The position numbers were made by a program, and so were the translations under genes. 64,000 nt of DNA from positions 1,736,001-1,800,000 of the forward strand of contig CAMRHE010000324.1 in assembly GCA_947044405.1 (NCBI GenBank), in the 5' to 3' direction. Under the pieces are notes generated by a model. That model was given only the letters and a program-made list of their open reading frames with translations. It searched no databases and had not been told where the DNA came from. The DNA comes from Leptodactylus fallax (Eukaryota > Chordata > Amphibia > Anura > Leptodactylidae). This document shows positions 63,361-64,000 of the stretch, piece by piece; within the stretch, counting starts at the first letter, position 1, and each line of letters starts with the position of its first letter.

Positions 63361-63530
63361 CATTAGAAAGGTCTTTGTGCTGTGCCTTCATGGATTTTTA
63401 TATTGTTATTAGATCTCCCCGTATCTTTCTGAATGACCCCAAGTATGTTATTCTGTCTCTGTCCTCCAATCCACTTATTCCCCTAATTGTCTTGGTCGCC
63501 ATTTCTCTACACTCTCTCTAATTCAGTTAT
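63361..63530 (+). repeat. Older interspersed repeat, right part
   Basis: CATTAGAAAGGTCTTTGTGC onward continues the repeat interrupted at 59829. The stretch ATCTCCCCGTATCTTTCTGA ... TTGTCTTGGTCGCC has no coding potential. Confidence 0.65.
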
Positions 63531-63534
63531 GTCC

Positions 63535-64000
63535 TTCTTATACAAGAAAGTATTCGGCCCCCTTGAAATTTTCAACCTTTTGCCACATTTCAGGCTTCAA
63601 ACATAAGGATATAAAATTTGAATTTTTTGGTGAAGAATCGACAACAAGTGGGACACAATCGTGAAGTGGAATTAAATTTATTGGATATTTTAAACTTTTG
63701 TAAAAAATAAAAAACTGAAAAGTGGGGCGTGCCAAATTATTCGGCCCCCTTAAGTTAATACTTTGTAGCGCCACCTTTTGCTGCGATTACAGCTGCAAGT
63801 CGCTTGGGGTATGTCTCTATCAGTTTTGCACATCGAGAGACTGAAATTCTTGCCCATTCTTCCTTGGAAAACAGCTCGAGCTCAGTGAGGTTGGATGGAG
63901 AGCGTTTGTGAACAGTTTTCAGCTCTTTCCACAGATTCTCGATTGGATTCAGGTCTGGACTTTGACTTGGCCATTCTAACACCTGGATACGTTTATTTGT
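63535..64000 (-). mobile_element. Tc1-like transposon, 3' part (leaves right edge)
   Basis: The element begins near 63535 with AAGAAAGTATTCGGCCCCCT, its terminal repeat, followed by a 3' UTR with an inner ATTCGGCCCCCTTAAGTTAA repeat at about 63740. It then enters transposase coding sequence on the minus strand and runs off the window. The third Tc1 subfamily seen here. Confidence 0.88.
63755..64000 (-). pseudogene. Tc1-like transposase C-terminus, partial
   Basis: From the right edge the minus strand reads [18 protein letters not shown] then [16 protein letters not shown], the block with the catalytic Glu, and continues to [20 protein letters not shown] and a stop at 63755. No stop interrupts the visible part, so whether the complete gene is intact cannot be judged here. 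Relative to related subfamilies it appears to lack one or two residues after ELK. Labelled pseudogene only because most Tc1 copies are inactive. Confidence 0.85.

Overview
The window reads as repeat-rich vertebrate DNA, most likely from an amphibian and probably an anuran. The evidence is the mixture of elements: Tc1/mariner, many non-autonomous hAT-type elements, a Penelope-like element (PLE), L1/Tx1-like and L2-group LINEs, Ty3/Gypsy LTR elements, and dozens of short inverted-repeat MITEs of kinds I associate with frog genomes. There is no prokaryotic gene organisation. The species cannot be named from sequence alone. I see no tRNA, rRNA or CRISPR locus and no confidently recognisable host protein gene.

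Layout. 1-571 is the 3' half of a Tc1-like element. 2200-3830 is a decayed minus-strand PLE that still shows reverse transcriptase and GIY-YIG parts. 4600-10000 is a nested cluster: a Tc1-like element (5196-9285, minus) is split by a 2.7 kb hAT-type element (5840-8561, 8-bp target duplication), which itself holds a 33-bp minisatellite and two MITEs; a second hAT-type MITE follows (9358-9992). 10100-13550 holds MITEs, a solo LTR and a truncated L1. 13619-21010 is the best-preserved element, a 7.4 kb Ty3/Gypsy retrotransposon with two 1007-bp LTRs differing at about 11 sites, a tRNA-Thr-like primer site, a PNMA-like gag, a zinc knuckle plus protease frame, and an uninterrupted RT-RNaseH-integrase frame. 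The three frames are each offset by -1.

21000-32500 carries hAT-type fragments with 31-33 bp minisatellites, a mariner remnant, an internally deleted L1 (26940-29150), a cluster of X-box-like motifs, and an L2-type LINE 3' end (31053-32452). 34989-35407 is a nearly perfect 419-bp palindrome. 35885-39231 is a nearly full-length L2/CR1-group LINE whose endonuclease and RT frames meet at an ATGA stop/start overlap. 39600-39840 is a CpG-enriched stretch ending in a good splice donor, the only candidate host first exon. 39840-59150 is poorer in large elements and contains mainly MITEs, a solo LTR and a hAT-type MITE, consistent with intron or intergenic DNA. 59830-63352 is a second large hAT-type element with two minisatellite blocks and an exact 8-bp target duplication that splits an older repeat. 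The window ends inside another Tc1-like element.

The protein-coding content is therefore almost entirely transposon-derived. Only the Gypsy and the 36-39 kb LINE retain long open frames. The other transposase, RT and ORF1 pieces are pseudogenes, often with TGA stops where CGA is likely ancestral, as expected from CpG decay.
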